Shown here: piece by piece, positions 23,471 to 32,715 of the stretch
How positions within the stretch are numbered: position 1 is the first letter of the stretch
How the letters are laid out: each line of letters begins with the position of its first letter
Origin: Arcticibacter sp.
GTDB taxonomy: Bacteria; Bacteroidota; Bacteroidia; 2-12-FULL-35-15
DNA length: 64,000 nt
Reading direction: 5' to 3'
NCBI GenBank assembly: GCA_021155045.1
Contig: JAJNQB010000020.1
Span: 46,960 to 110,959, forward strand
Position numbers and translations under genes: made by a program
Notes under the pieces: generated by a model
What the model saw: the letters and a program-made list of their open reading frames with translations, nothing else
Told to the model about the DNA's origin: nothing
Databases searched by the model: none

Positions 23471-26400
23471 TTGTTCATTAATTCTTTTGCTTCTTCTAAG
23501 CTAATTTTCTTTCCATTGTTATAAGAAACTACAAATGCGTCTGTAATTCCAGCTTCTATCACTTCTGCTTTTGATGCTGTTGCTTCTTCATACGTTTTAT
23601 AGCTTCCAACTGAATATATCGTTAAGCCATTATCATCTTTATAATTTTTAATTCCTTTTTTAGAAATTTTTAAAAATTTGTTTGCTATTTCTAATGGTAC
23701 TTCATCTTTAAATGCTCCAATTTGAACTTTAAATATTATTCCATCTTCTATCTGGAATGTGTTGTTATTGTTGTTTGCTGGCTGAGTAGTGTTGTTTGTT
23801 GTCGGTTGATTATTATTAGTTACTGGTGTTTGATTGTTGTTAGTAGTTGTATTATTATTTGTTGGTTGGGTGTTGTTATTTGTTTTTGGTTGATTATTGT
23901 TAGTTGAAGATTGTTGAGTATTAGTCGTTGGATTGCTTTTTCCGCCAACTGTTGGTAAAACATTCATATTTGTTGCTGTTGAATAGGTTGCTTTTCCGTC
24001 AGCAATCAACTGATCTGCTTCGGTTGGTGTAATACGTTTTCCATTAAAATAAACTACTATAAACGCATCTTTTATTCCTGCGTTTACCACAATATTTTTT
24101 GCTTCAGTTGCTCTTGGGATATTATTATAAACTCCTGTGTTGTAACGTATATAGCCATTTGGAGCAACTTCTGTATAAAGCGGCTGTATGTTATATAGTT
24201 TATCTGAACTTACTTGTTGCGAAAAAACTCCAATTTGGACAGTATAAAATAAGCCTCCAACATTTGTTACATTTTGTGTGTTTGTGATATTAGTTGTTGG
24301 TTGATTATTGTTGGTTGATTGTTGTTGATTATTATTCGTTGTTGGTTGGTTGTTGTTAGCTACTTGAGTGTTATTGTTAGTTGCTGGCTGATTGTTGCTC
24401 ATGCTTGTAATAGGAGGTAAGCCCATCATTTCCATTGCTTGGTTAATTGGTATTCTTTTTCCATTTAAAAAGGCAACCACAAAAGCATCTGTGTATCCTA
24501 AGTCTCTTATTTCTTCTTTTACTTTATCTGCTGTACTGTATTTAGTAAACAAACCTGCCGTGTAACGTGTTAAGCCTTGTGGTGTTGTTTCTGCAGTTAA
24601 TGGACTCATTCCAGAAAATGTTTCAGGAGGAATGGGATTACGAAATGCTCCAATTTGCACCTTAAATACTAATCCTTCTGGCAAAACTTGATTAACAGGG
24701 ATTGGTTTGCTTGAACTATAAACAGGTTGTGTTGTTCTCTCAAATTTTTCATCTGCAGCTAATACAACTGATGATTTGTTTTCGTTATTAATTGGCTGTT
24801 CATTATTTGTAGTAGCAGTTTCGTTGTTAGTTGCTATTTCTTGGTTATTGTTTGTTGTTGTTTGATTGTTATTTGTTGTAGGTGTTTCGTTGTTGTTTAC
24901 TATTTCTTGATTATTAGTTGTTGCTTGTTTGTTAGTAGTATTAGAAGCAATAATTGTATTAGAAACATTCAAGTCAGGATTGTGTTTTTTATATAAATCC
25001 AAGGCTTTTTGTTGTTTTTCTAAAGCAATTAATTCGTTGTCGTTTGCATCTTGCATTAATGTTTCTTTAGCATAAAAAGAAGATTCATTTTCAGCAGCAG
25101 CTTTTGATTTTTTTGATTTTTCAAAATAGATTAAGGCTTCATCTTGCATCATCTCAGCCATTGTTAACTCATCTTCATTTTTTGTTTTAGATGCTGTTGC
25201 GTATTGTTCTAATTTAGATTTGTTAGCTTCAATTTCTGATTTATTTCCTTCGGATGTTGTTTGTAATGCTTCAATACGTTTGTTTTCAGCTTGAGTGGTT
25301 ACTTCAGCAGCTTGTGTTACAATTTTATTTTTTTCTGTAGTATTTTTTGTAGCAGCAGCTTTGTTTTCTAATTCTTTTGCTTGATCAAATAATTCATCTG
25401 CTTGTTGGATTTGTTCGGCTGCTTTAGTGTTTGATGCTAGGGCAGTTGGAGTAGTGTAAGTGTATGTTTTTTGAGAGTCAGTTTCAGTTTGATTGTTTGT
25501 TTTACTTGTATTTTCAGAAGCTATATTTTGTTCTTGAATAGTTTCTATAGAAGCATCAATACTTGCAAGTTCTGTGTTTTTAGTTTTTATATCATTTTCA
25601 AGTGCAGCAATTTCTTTTGATAATTCTTTTTTACGGTTTTTATCTTTTGTTGTTTTTAATTCTTCTTTTTTAGCTGCTAAATCTGTATTTGCAGCAGAAA
25701 TGTAATTTGTGTAAGCGGCTTGCTTTGTTTTTTCTTTATCTAATTGGTTTGTTTTTGTGTCTGCTGTTTGTATTGAATTTGAGAACTGTTCGCTGTAAGT
25801 TAAATTTGTTGGTGAACTTTCGTTGTTAGTTGTTGTTTGCTCGTTATTAGTATTGTTTATTGTTTCGTTAGTTGTTGCTAAAGTATTTTCGTTGTTATTG
25901 TTTGTTGTTTGTGTATTGTTTATCGCTTCATTGTTGCTAACTATTTCTGTTTGATTATTGTTAGTGGTAGCAAGTGTTTGTTTTTGTTTTAAATCTTCCA
26001 CTTTGTTTTCAGCTTCGTTTGCTTGTGTTTGTTTTTCTTCGCTTTGTTTTTTCAAATCAACAATTTTTTGTGCAAGCAATGCTTTCACTTCTGGGTCATT
26101 AGAAGCAGACATTTCTTGTTTCTTTTTTTCTATGTCTTTATCAATCGCGTTCGACCATGCTTTTAAAACTTCAGCTCTTTTTTGTTCTTTTTCAACTTCG
26201 TTTGTTATGTTTTGGGCAGTATAAAGCTCTTCTGCATATTTCTGATTTATATTAACCGGAGTTTCTGAAGCGGTTTCGTTTGTTGACGATTCGTTATTTT
26301 TATTTTCCGAAATTTCGTTAGTAGTATTAGAATTATTGGTTGCAAGAGTTGCTTGTTGTTCTAGTTTTTTAGCATTAGCCAAAGTTGTGTTTGCTGTTTT

Positions 26401-29211
26401 TTGTTTTTCTTTTACATCCTTTTCAAGTGCAGTTATTTCAGTATTTAGTTCTTTTTTACGAACATTGTCTTTGGTAGTTTTTGCTTCTTGCTTTTTGTCT
26501 GTAATGTCTTTATTTATTGCTGTTGCCCAATTGTTGTAAAGTTCCGCTTTTTTGTTTTCGCGTTCAACTTCGTTTGTGATATCTGAAATTTTTTCTAAAG
26601 CAGTATTGAAATTTGCATTGTAATCAACTTTTGTTTCAGTTGATGCCGTTTCATTATTTGAAGTAATATTTTCTGTGTTTGTATTCTCAACGTTTTTATT
26701 TTCATTTGTAACGTTGTTGTTTTGAGAGTTATTATTTGAAGCAACAGATGTGTTGTTATTATTTTTAATTGTATTTATTTGTGCTTCTAGCTTGTTTTTG
26801 TCAATATTAGCAACACTTGTAGCAGCCGATTCGTTTGTGGTAGTTTTTGATTGGTTTACAACATTGCTAACCAATTCCATTTCATTTTTTACAGTTTCGT
26901 ATTCTTTTTGAAGTTTTGCAACTCTTTGCTCGTTGAATGCTAAATCTTTTTTGTTTTCTTCATTATCTTCTTGTAATCCTATAACTTGGTTTTGTAAATC
27001 TGTTTTTATCTTTTCATTTTTTGTTTTTTCAATATCTGCTAGCAAATTTTTTATTAGGATTTCATTGTCTGCAATGCCTTGTTTTATATCGTTATTTGTT
27101 TCGGTTGCTTTATCTAATTCATATTTTTTATTGTCTACATCAATTTTTAAACTGTTGGTAATATTTCCTTTAGCAGCATTTTCTTGATTAAGTACATCTA
27201 GTTGTTTTTGTAATTCATCAGCCTTTGTTAAAGCTTCAGTTGCATTTTTAGATTTTACAGCATCTTCAATTGCTTTTGCATATTGCAATGATAAATCAGC
27301 TTCTTTTTGTTTTGAAGTAGCTTTTTGTTCCAATCGTTTTGCCAGATTAAAAGCTGCAACCGTTTCTTGGTTCAGTTGTTCTGCTTCTGAGAGTGCCTCA
27401 TTTGCTTCTGTTATAGCTTCTTTCTTTTTGTTTTCATCTTTCATTTTATTAGCATCAGCTAATAATTGATCTGCTTCATTTTGTTTGTTTTGAGCAAGCA
27501 TCGCTTTTTGATTAGCTATGTTTAAAGAAATATTTGCTTGTTCCGTTAATTCTTTTGATTCCGTTTCTACTTCTTTTGCATCGTTGTATGCAATTCTTAC
27601 AATATCATTATTTGAAATATTTATTGGTTGATTTTTATTTTCAGTTTTATTGTTAGTATTATTTACTATTTCTTGATTGTTTGTTGTACCAATGCTATTT
27701 TCAGGTGTTGTAGAATTTGTTGTTTTATTTTCCACAGCATTTGCTTTGTTATTTGCAGCAGCAATTTCATTAGCCGTATTGGTTTCTAGTTTTGAACGTT
27801 CTTTGATGTATTTCATTGCCGACAAATAATTAGCATCATCATCAATAGGTTCATCAAACAAATTTTTTATAATTAATTTATCTGTTCCTAACTCATAACT
27901 TATTTCTTGCTTTAAAGGTTTAAACTCATATTGCACAGGCAAATCAACTACTTCTGATTGTGTTTTGAAACCAGTAGCTTCAACGGTATATAAAAATTTT
28001 CCACCATTCGGTAAATTAATTACATAGGCTCCTGTTTCTTTTGCATTGTAAATTCCAAGCATGGAATTGTCTCCCAAATCTTTTACTGTAATTCTAATGT
28101 CCAAAGCTTGTCCATTTCGATTAGCTATTGCAGCACCTTTAATAACTGCCACATCAATCGGTTTGCGTTCCACATTGATATGAAAAATGCCTATTTTTCC
28201 TGTAACACTATTTCTTCCTGATGAAAAAAATGCTTCTTGCTCATTCTCATTCGTTACATATAAAATATCATCATCAGGCGTATTGATTGGAAAATCCATA
28301 TTTACAGGTTTATTCCAAGTATTGGTTTCTTCATTTAAAGTTGTTTTAAAAATATCGTACCCTCCCATTGAATTATGACCTTTTGAACAGAAATACAAAA
28401 CTTTTCCATTCGGATGAAGAAAAGGATAATCTTCATCGTATTCAGTATTTACAGGATAACCAAGCGTTTGAGGTGTACTCCATTCTCCGTTAGGTAATTT
28501 TTTTATGGTGTAAATATCTTTTCCTCTTTCATCATTTTCGCCATAGCTGGAATAGAATATTTGATTATTATTGGAAGCTAAATAAATAATTGAATTCTCT
28601 TTTCTTTTTTTGTCAATAGACGATTTAAAAGCCTTTTCATCAGGTTTAACTAAAAGTTTCCCACCAATATCAGAAATATCGTAAGAGCGATAAAAATCGG
28701 CTTTGCTCATTTCTTTTTTATCCAAAACAATTAAATCTGTTATTTTACGTAAAAGCTTTTTTCCGTTTTTACACATTTCAATTTGTCTATCAACCATTAG
28801 CTTTTCAGCTTTTGCTCCAGAAGCCACTCGTTTGTATTCAGCATACTTTTTTATGGCATCATCAAATCGGTAATTCAAATGATACGCTTTTGCCAAATAA
28901 AACAATGCTTCTTTTTCAGCATCAGGTTTGTTTACAGCAAATTCAAGGAAAGGAATCGGTTTTTCTTTATCATCGCTAGCGTAAAGCATACAAACGCCAA
29001 GTCGATAGTTATAATTTACGTCCTTTTGGTATAAACTAACTAATTGAGAGTAGAGTGGGTAGGCTTCTTCAAATTGATCATTGTCAAACAATAAGGCAGC
29101 CTGTTTTTTAAGCTCATCTTCCGAGGCAAAGGTGGATTGAGCATTAACAAGATAGCTATTAAGCTCAAATGTTAAAATAAAAATAATAATAAAGCGAATA
29201 TGCTTTTTCAT
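23467..29211 (-). CDS. Very large exported protein: TPR, PD40-like propeller, Asn-rich coiled-coil, three SPOR-like repeats
   Basis: I chose ATG 29211 (1914 residues), which gives a clean signal peptide ending VNAQ; a start 18 bases earlier is possible. Residues about 30-150 are TPR-like. About 200-345 hold PD40-like beta-propeller repeats (IIYLASNNNQIFYSSYG, LHPNGKVLYFCSKG). About 480-1480 is Ala/Glu/Lys-rich coiled coil broken by Asn/Thr-rich linkers. Three SPOR-like repeats (each starting F.VQIG.F and ending NGK.I near 1515, 1655 and 1825) end the protein. The N-terminal layout resembles PorE-type envelope proteins, but SPOR repeats replace OmpA, which suggests binding to denuded peptidoglycan. 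Function is inferred only. It overlaps clpS by 4 bases. Confidence 0.85.
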   Translation of the reverse strand: MKKHIRFIIIFILTFELNSYLVNAQSTFASEDELKKQAALLFDNDQFEEAYPLYSQLVSLYQKDVNYNYRLGVCMLYASDDKEKPIPFLEFAVNKPDAEKEALFYLAKAYHLNYRFDDAIKKYAEYKRVASGAKAEKLMVDRQIEMCKNGKKLLRKITDLIVLDKKEMSKADFYRSYDISDIGGKLLVKPDEKAFKSSIDKKRKENSIIYLASNNNQIFYSSYGENDERGKDIYTIKKLPNGEWSTPQTLGYPVNTEYDEDYPFLHPNGKVLYFCSKGHNSMGGYDIFKTTLNEETNTWNKPVNMDFPINTPDDDILYVTNENEQEAFFSSGRNSVTGKIGIFHINVERKPIDVAVIKGAAIANRNGQALDIRITVKDLGDNSMLGIYNAKETGAYVINLPNGGKFLYTVEATGFKTQSEVVDLPVQYEFKPLKQEISYELGTDKLIIKNLFDEPIDDDANYLSAMKYIKERSKLETNTANEIAAANNKANAVENKTTNSTTPENSIGTTNNQEIVNNTNNKTENKNQPINISNNDIVRIAYNDAKEVETESKELTEQANISLNIANQKAMLAQNKQNEADQLLADANKMKDENKKKEAITEANEALSEAEQLNQETVAAFNLAKRLEQKATSKQKEADLSLQYAKAIEDAVKSKNATEALTKADELQKQLDVLNQENAAKGNITNSLKIDVDNKKYELDKATETNNDIKQGIADNEILIKNLLADIEKTKNEKIKTDLQNQVIGLQEDNEENKKDLAFNEQRVAKLQKEYETVKNEMELVSNVVNQSKTTTNESAATSVANIDKNKLEAQINTIKNNNNTSVASNNNSQNNNVTNENKNVENTNTENITSNNETASTETKVDYNANFNTALEKISDITNEVERENKKAELYNNWATAINKDITDKKQEAKTTKDNVRKKELNTEITALEKDVKEKQKTANTTLANAKKLEQQATLATNNSNTTNEISENKNNESSTNETASETPVNINQKYAEELYTAQNITNEVEKEQKRAEVLKAWSNAIDKDIEKKKQEMSASNDPEVKALLAQKIVDLKKQSEEKQTQANEAENKVEDLKQKQTLATTNNNQTEIVSNNEAINNTQTTNNNNENTLATTNETINNTNNEQTTTNNESSPTNLTYSEQFSNSIQTADTKTNQLDKEKTKQAAYTNYISAANTDLAAKKEELKTTKDKNRKKELSKEIAALENDIKTKNTELASIDASIETIQEQNIASENTSKTNNQTETDSQKTYTYTTPTALASNTKAAEQIQQADELFDQAKELENKAAATKNTTEKNKIVTQAAEVTTQAENKRIEALQTTSEGNKSEIEANKSKLEQYATASKTKNEDELTMAEMMQDEALIYFEKSKKSKAAAENESSFYAKETLMQDANDNELIALEKQQKALDLYKKHNPDLNVSNTIIASNTTNKQATTNNQEIVNNNETPTTNNNQTTTNNNQEIATNNETATTNNEQPINNENKSSVVLAADEKFERTTQPVYSSSKPIPVNQVLPEGLVFKVQIGAFRNPIPPETFSGMSPLTAETTPQGLTRYTAGLFTKYSTADKVKEEIRDLGYTDAFVVAFLNGKRIPINQAMEMMGLPPITSMSNNQPATNNNTQVANNNQPTTNNNQQQSTNNNQPTTNITNTQNVTNVGGLFYTVQIGVFSQQVSSDKLYNIQPLYTEVAPNGYIRYNTGVYNNIPRATEAKNIVVNAGIKDAFIVVYFNGKRITPTEADQLIADGKATYSTATNMNVLPTVGGKSNPTTNTQQSSTNNNQPKTNNNTQPTNNNTTTNNNQTPVTNNNQPTTNNTTQPANNNNNTFQIEDGIIFKVQIGAFKDEVPLEIANKFLKISKKGIKNYKDDNGLTIYSVGSYKTYEEATASKAEVIEAGITDAFVVSYNNGKKISLEEAKELMNK

Positions 29212-29229
29212 ATATCTTAAATTCTTCAA

Positions 29230-29745
29230 ATTCAGAAGAATAGCTGTTCGTTACGTTGTCAATAAACTAAAAAACCTGTAAATCAATACATTTTTCTTTA
29301 AAGAGGCTAAACGTACAAATTTATGTTTTTTTATTAAATGATGCTTAAACTCCTAAAATTCCATAGATACTTAGCTTTTTTACTAAAAAACAATCAAAAC
29401 AAAAACAATGCTAAAAAAATGGAATAATATTACATGAAAAGTAAAGTCTATTTTAAACGAATAATTTAGGATTGAATTTGTTCAATATTTAATATATAAA
29501 GAACTCAATTTAAATGTAATCTTAATTATAATTATTTTGTTATCAATTAATTAGCTATTTTATCAGTAGTAAGCATATAAATCAACTGAAAAATATAAAA
29601 AAACAGAAAAAGACTTTTTAATATGATAAAATTTCGTACATTTGCCTCCCCTTAAAAAAAGGGCGATAAATAAAATAATTAGTATTAACCTTCTTCAATT
29701 GCAAATAATTATAGTAATTGAATACAAAACAAAAAAGCCTAAAAA
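29230..29745. other. AT-rich divergent intergenic region
   Basis: This stretch separates the giant exported-protein gene (minus) from rpsA (plus). No gene is supported; a 69-residue minus-strand frame at its right end overlaps the rpsA start and looks random. It contains a minus-strand -7-like box (29323-29316, TAAATTTG) about 105 bases before the giant gene and the plus-strand rpsA box. Confidence 0.5.
29637..29644 (+). promoter_or_regulatory. Candidate -7 promoter box of rpsA
   Basis: TACATTTG is a good TAnnTTTG match, about 100 bases upstream of the rpsA ATG. The long leader leaves room for autoregulation of S1 translation, which is known in other bacteria but is not shown here. Confidence 0.5.
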
Positions 29746-31563
29746 ATGGCAGAAACATTAACAGCTCCTGTAGAGCTAGAAAATTTTGACTGGAGTACAG
29801 TTGGAAAAAAAGGAGAAAGTTATTCAAAAGACGAGCGTGATAAATTAGACGCTATGTATGAGAAAACTTTAAAATCAGTTACCGCAAACGAAATTATTGA
29901 CGGTAAAGTGGTTGCAAAAAACAACAAAGAAGTAGTTGTAAATATAGGTTATAAATCAGATGGCGTAGTTCAATTATCTGAATTCCGTTACAATCCAGAT
30001 TTAAAAGTTGGTGATGTCGTTGAAGTTTATGTAGAAAGCCAAGAAGATAAAAGCGGACAATTGATTTTATCGCACAAAACTGCGCGTGCAATGAAATCAT
30101 GGGATAGAGTTAACCAAGCTCTTAATTCAGATGAAATCATTAAAGGTTATGTTAAATGCCGTACCAAAGGAGGTTTAATTGTTGATGTATTTGGTATTGA
30201 AGCATTCTTACCTGGTTCACAAATTGATGTGAAACCAATCCGTGATTACGATGTTTATGTTGGTAAAACAATGGAATTCAAAGTTGTGAAAATCAATAAT
30301 GAGTTTAAAAACGTTGTAGTTTCTCATAAAGCACTTATCGAAGCTGAATTAGAACAACAGAAAAAAGATATTATTTCTAAATTAGAAAAAGGACAGGTAT
30401 TAGAAGGTACTGTTAAAAACATTACTTCTTACGGTGTGTTTATCGATTTAGGTGGTGTTGATGGTTTAATTCATATTACAGATTTATCATGGGGCAGAAT
30501 CAATCACCCAGAAGAAATTGTTAAATTAGATGAGAAAATTAATGTTGTAATCCTTGATTTTGATAACGACAAAAAACGTATTGCTCTTGGATTAAAACAA
30601 CTTTCCTCTCATCCTTGGGATGCTTTGAAAGCTGAATTAGCTATCAATGATAAAGTAAAAGGTAAAGTTGTTGTAATAGCTGATTATGGTGCTTTTGTTG
30701 AAATTCAACCGGGTGTTGAAGGTTTAATTCATGTATCAGAAATGAGCTGGAGCCAACATTTGCGTTCTGCACAAGATTTTTTAACTGTTGGTCAAGAAGT
30801 GGAAGCAGTAGTTTTAACTTTAGACAGAGAAGAGCGTAAAATGAGTTTAGGTATCAAACAATTGATGCCTGATCCTTGGGCTAGTGTGTTAGAAAAATAT
30901 ACAAAAGGTTCTAAGCACTCCGCTACTGTTAGAAATTTCACAAACTTTGGAATTTTTGTTGAATTAGAAGAAGGTGTTGATGGATTAATCCATATTTCAG
31001 ACTTATCATGGTCTAAAAAAATCAAACACCCATCAGAATTTACAAAAGTTGGAGAGAAAATAGATGTTGTAGTTCTTGATATTGACGGAGAAAACCGTAG
31101 ATTAAGTTTAGGACACAAACAATTGGAAGAAAATCCATGGGATGTGTTTGAAACAGTATTTACATTAGATTCTGTTCATTCAGGAACAATCATCAATGTA
31201 ATGGATAAAGGCGCTGTTATTTCAATGCCTTACGGTGTTGAAGCATTTTGCCCAACTCGTCATTTAGTAAAAGCTGATGGTTCATCTGCAAAAACAGAAG
31301 ATACATTAGAATTTAAAGTGATTGAATTCAATAAAGAAAGCAAAAAGATAATTGTATCTCATAGCAAATTAAACGAAGAAATAGTTGCTGGCGAAAAAGC
31401 TGCTGCTACTGCTGAGAAAAAAGCTGCTAGTGATGATGCTAAAAAAGCCGTTAAAAAAGTGAAAGAAAGCGTTGAAAAAACAACACTTGGTGACATGGGC
31501 GGTTTATCATCTTTAAAAGCTGATTTAGAAGAATCAGAAAAAAAAGGTAAAAAAGCTGAATAA
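29746..31563 (+). CDS. rpsA: 30S ribosomal protein S1
   Basis: The 605-residue protein has about six S1 RNA-binding repeats (for example GYVKCRTKGGLIVDVFGIEAFLPGS, GTVKNITSYGVFIDLGGVDGLIHITDLSW, GKVVVIADYGAFVEIQPGVEGLIHVSEMSW, and SATVRNFTNFGIFVELEEGVDGLIHISDLSW). The C-terminus is a Lys/Ala-rich tail (about 545-605). It helps recruit mRNA to the ribosome, important where Shine-Dalgarno sequences are scarce. Monocistronic: a promoter lies upstream and two hairpins downstream. Confidence 0.96.
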   Translation: MAETLTAPVELENFDWSTVGKKGESYSKDERDKLDAMYEKTLKSVTANEIIDGKVVAKNNKEVVVNIGYKSDGVVQLSEFRYNPDLKVGDVVEVYVESQEDKSGQLILSHKTARAMKSWDRVNQALNSDEIIKGYVKCRTKGGLIVDVFGIEAFLPGSQIDVKPIRDYDVYVGKTMEFKVVKINNEFKNVVVSHKALIEAELEQQKKDIISKLEKGQVLEGTVKNITSYGVFIDLGGVDGLIHITDLSWGRINHPEEIVKLDEKINVVILDFDNDKKRIALGLKQLSSHPWDALKAELAINDKVKGKVVVIADYGAFVEIQPGVEGLIHVSEMSWSQHLRSAQDFLTVGQEVEAVVLTLDREERKMSLGIKQLMPDPWASVLEKYTKGSKHSATVRNFTNFGIFVELEEGVDGLIHISDLSWSKKIKHPSEFTKVGEKIDVVVLDIDGENRRLSLGHKQLEENPWDVFETVFTLDSVHSGTIINVMDKGAVISMPYGVEAFCPTRHLVKADGSSAKTEDTLEFKVIEFNKESKKIIVSHSKLNEEIVAGEKAAATAEKKAASDDAKKAVKKVKESVEKTTLGDMGGLSSLKADLEESEKKGKKAE

Positions 31564-31565
31564 TA

Positions 31566-31591
31566 TTTAGGAGTTATACGCAACTCCTAAA
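31566..31591 (+). terminator. Hairpin just after rpsA
   Basis: TTTAGGAGTT (31566-31575) and AACTCCTAAA (31582-31591) pair perfectly. There is no T-tract, so it may protect the 3' end more than stop transcription. Confidence 0.5.
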
Positions 31592-31623
31592 GTTCTAGAA
31601 ATCATGCCATGGTTTTTAGACAA

Positions 31624-31657
31624 AACGCTCCCGATTTATTCGGGAGCGTTTTTATTT
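31624..31657 (+). terminator. Rho-independent terminator of rpsA
   Basis: Arms AACGCTCCCGA (31624-31634) and TCGGGAGCGTT (31640-31650) pair perfectly with a 5-base loop and are followed by TTTATTTT. It lies just before the -33 element of the SRP RNA promoter. Confidence 0.85.
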
Positions 31658-31685
31658 TGTATAACCAAAAAACTTACTACTTTTG
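31656..31685 (+). promoter_or_regulatory. Promoter of the SRP RNA gene
   Basis: TTTG (31656-31659), 18 bases, then TACTTTTG (31678-31685) is a near-ideal Bacteroidota promoter (TTTG, about 19 bases, TAnnTTTG). The RNA begins about 5 bases downstream. It partly overlaps the T-tract of the rpsA terminator. Confidence 0.65.
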
Positions 31686-31689
31686 TGGC

Positions 31690-31786
31690 GGGGTAAGTCT
31701 TGTACGACCAGCTCCCTAAACTCCTCCAGGTGCGGAAGCAAGCAAAGGTAATAGGTTGTAGCGGTGCGATATAAGTAGCTTGCCCC
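31690..31786 (+). ncRNA. ffs: Signal recognition particle RNA, small bacterial type
   Basis: GGGGTAAG (31690-31697) pairs with CTTGCCCC (31779-31786), closing a rod about 97 bases long. The apex holds CCAGGTGCGGAAGCAAGCAAAGGTAA, a variant of the conserved Ffh-binding region CAGGTCCGGAAGGAAGCAGC. A T-run follows directly as terminator. It pairs with Ffh to target nascent membrane proteins. The promoter is directly upstream. Confidence 0.9.
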
Positions 31787-31853
31787 TTTTTTATTGAAAT
31801 CAATTAAACTAATTTTATATTTTTGAATTTCATTTTTCGTTTCAAATAAAAAC

Positions 31854-32603
31854 TTGAATACTACAAAAAAAATATATTTCGCTTCCGATTTTCATTTAGG
31901 TGTCCCTAATCATGCCAGTAGCTTAGAACGTGAAAAAAGAATCGTTCGTTGGTTGGACGAAGTAAAACAAGATGCTCAAGAAATTTTTATTATGGGCGAC
32001 TTATTTGACTTTTGGTTTGAATACAAACATTCTGTTCCTAAAGGATTTGTTCGGCTTCTTGGAAAAATAGCTGAAATAACTGATAGTGGTATTTCTGTAA
32101 CTTTATTTACTGGTAACCACGATATGTGGATGTTTGATTATCTGCCCAAAGAAATAGGAGTTACCATTTATCGTGAGCCTATTGAAAGAACTTATAATGG
32201 AAAAATTTTTTTGTTAGGTCATGGTGATGGACTTGGACCTGGCGATAAAGGATATAAATTCATAAAAAAAGTATTTGCCAATAAATTTTGCCAATGGTTA
32301 TTTGCTCGCATACATCCTAATTTTGGAATAGGTATGGCAAACTATTGGTCTAGAAAAAGTAGGGTGTCGAATAATGGAGGCGATAAAATTTTTTTAGGAG
32401 AAGAAAAAGAATGGTTGGTGGTTTACTGCAAACAAATTCTTGAAAAAAAACAGTATGATTATTTTATTTTCGGACACCGCCATTTGCCATTAGATATAAA
32501 GCTTTCTGAAAATAGCCGTTACATTAACCTTGGAGAATGGGTAAATTATAATTCTTATGCTGTGTTTGATGGAAATACATTGAAATTAAAAGATTTTAAA
32601 TAA
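31854..32603 (+). CDS. lpxH: UDP-2,3-diacylglucosamine diphosphatase, LpxH family
   Basis: A calcineurin-type metallophosphatase of 249 residues. Metal-binding motifs in order: SDFHLG, GDLFDFWFEY, FTGNHDMWMF, GHGDGLGPGD and GHRHLP. The combination with YWSRKSR and the DLFDFWFEY block is typical of LpxH/LpxH2 proteins, which cut UDP-2,3-diacylglucosamine to lipid X in lipid A synthesis at the inner membrane. Translation starts at TTG (31854), because there is no ATG before the first conserved strand (KKIYFASDFHLG). Monocistronic by spacing. Confidence 0.88.
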   Translation: MNTTKKIYFASDFHLGVPNHASSLEREKRIVRWLDEVKQDAQEIFIMGDLFDFWFEYKHSVPKGFVRLLGKIAEITDSGISVTLFTGNHDMWMFDYLPKEIGVTIYREPIERTYNGKIFLLGHGDGLGPGDKGYKFIKKVFANKFCQWLFARIHPNFGIGMANYWSRKSRVSNNGGDKIFLGEEKEWLVVYCKQILEKKQYDYFIFGHRHLPLDIKLSENSRYINLGEWVNYNSYAVFDGNTLKLKDFK

Positions 32604-32715
32604 TTCTTTCATTATTAAACGTACCAATTCCCATATTTATCGAATATTTGGAATTTCGTATTTATTATCCTAACTTTAATCATTACTTTTATCAAACACA
32701 CAAAAATTAATTTGT

